Shown here: piece by piece, positions 63,981 to 64,000 of the stretch
Position numbering within the stretch: position 1 is the stretch's first letter
Layout of the letters: each line of letters starts with the position of its first letter
Assembly: GCF_001298675.1 (NCBI RefSeq)
Contig: NZ_CYIG01000005.1
Location: 124,001-188,000, forward strand
From: Paenacidovorax caeni
Lineage (GTDB): Bacteria > Pseudomonadota > Gammaproteobacteria > Burkholderiales > Burkholderiaceae_C
Direction of reading: 5' to 3'
Length of the DNA stretch: 64,000 nucleotides
Translations under genes and position numbers: made by a program
Notes under the pieces: generated by a model
What the model was told of the DNA's origin: nothing
Database searches by the model: none
Seen by the model: the letters and a program-made list of their open reading frames with translations, nothing else

Positions 63981-64000
63981 GAGCAATCGCTTCAGGGCTG

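Overview
The window is a GC-rich piece (roughly two-thirds G+C by eye) of a betaproteobacterial chromosome, most probably from the Comamonadaceae (Acidovorax-like). The evidence is conserved gene order (fur/bamE-dapB, hpf-ptsN-hprK, leuS-lptE-holA, purE-purK-sua5), the protein families, and a roughly 55-bp imperfect-palindrome repeat built on the core ATAGCTGCCAGCGCTTG. I find 19 copies of this repeat. No rRNA, tRNA, CRISPR array, transposase or prophage gene was found.

Layout. 1-2.3 kb: pirin end, slyD, a 270-bp cruciform-like palindrome, an HPF/RaiA-type ribosome factor and a SprA-type metalloprotease. 2.4-11.6 kb: central carbon metabolism (tkt-gap, pyk, fba) with mgtC, a MurU-like nucleotidyltransferase and pepP. 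11.7-16.3 kb: a lipoprotein, a 162-bp palindrome, fadD, mtnN and corA. 16.4-22.4 kb: tsaB-rimI plus a UDG-fold gene that looks like DNA polymerase III psi, dacB, and two secreted hydrolase-like proteins (one lacks the GDSL serine). 22.4-28 kb: sua5-purK-purE and purC, separated by a thioredoxin-TPR gene and a META lipoprotein. 28-33 kb: hpf-ptsN-hprK, fur, bamE-dapB, exbBD. 33-39 kb: a hemerythrin gene between repeats, then leuS-lptE-holA. 38.6-46 kb: a nuclease-like hypothetical, then an operon of MHYT hybrid kinase, HD-GYP response regulator and Tat-exported flavoprotein.

46-57 kb is the most accessory-looking part. A type III restriction-modification operon (mod, an AlbA_2/Schlafen-type ATPase gene, res) lies between a membrane aminopropyltransferase gene and a DUF350-DUF4178-SPFH stress/membrane cluster. 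It reads into the aminopropyltransferase gene by a 4-base overlap. This looks like a defence cassette placed inside a membrane-stress locus.

57-64 kb holds a periplasmic oxidation module: a calcium-type PQQ alcohol dehydrogenase (exaA/pedE type) with two PedF-like cytochromes, a pentapeptide protein, PqqD, and a flavocytochrome-c-like pair. Two divergent sigma-54 promoters are visible at 63.2-63.4 kb, with palindromes between them.

The repeat family links many regions. Copies sit between genes, form inverted pairs, lie in frame inside six different coding sequences, overlap the end of one gene, and supply the apparent ribosome-binding site and TTG start of holA.
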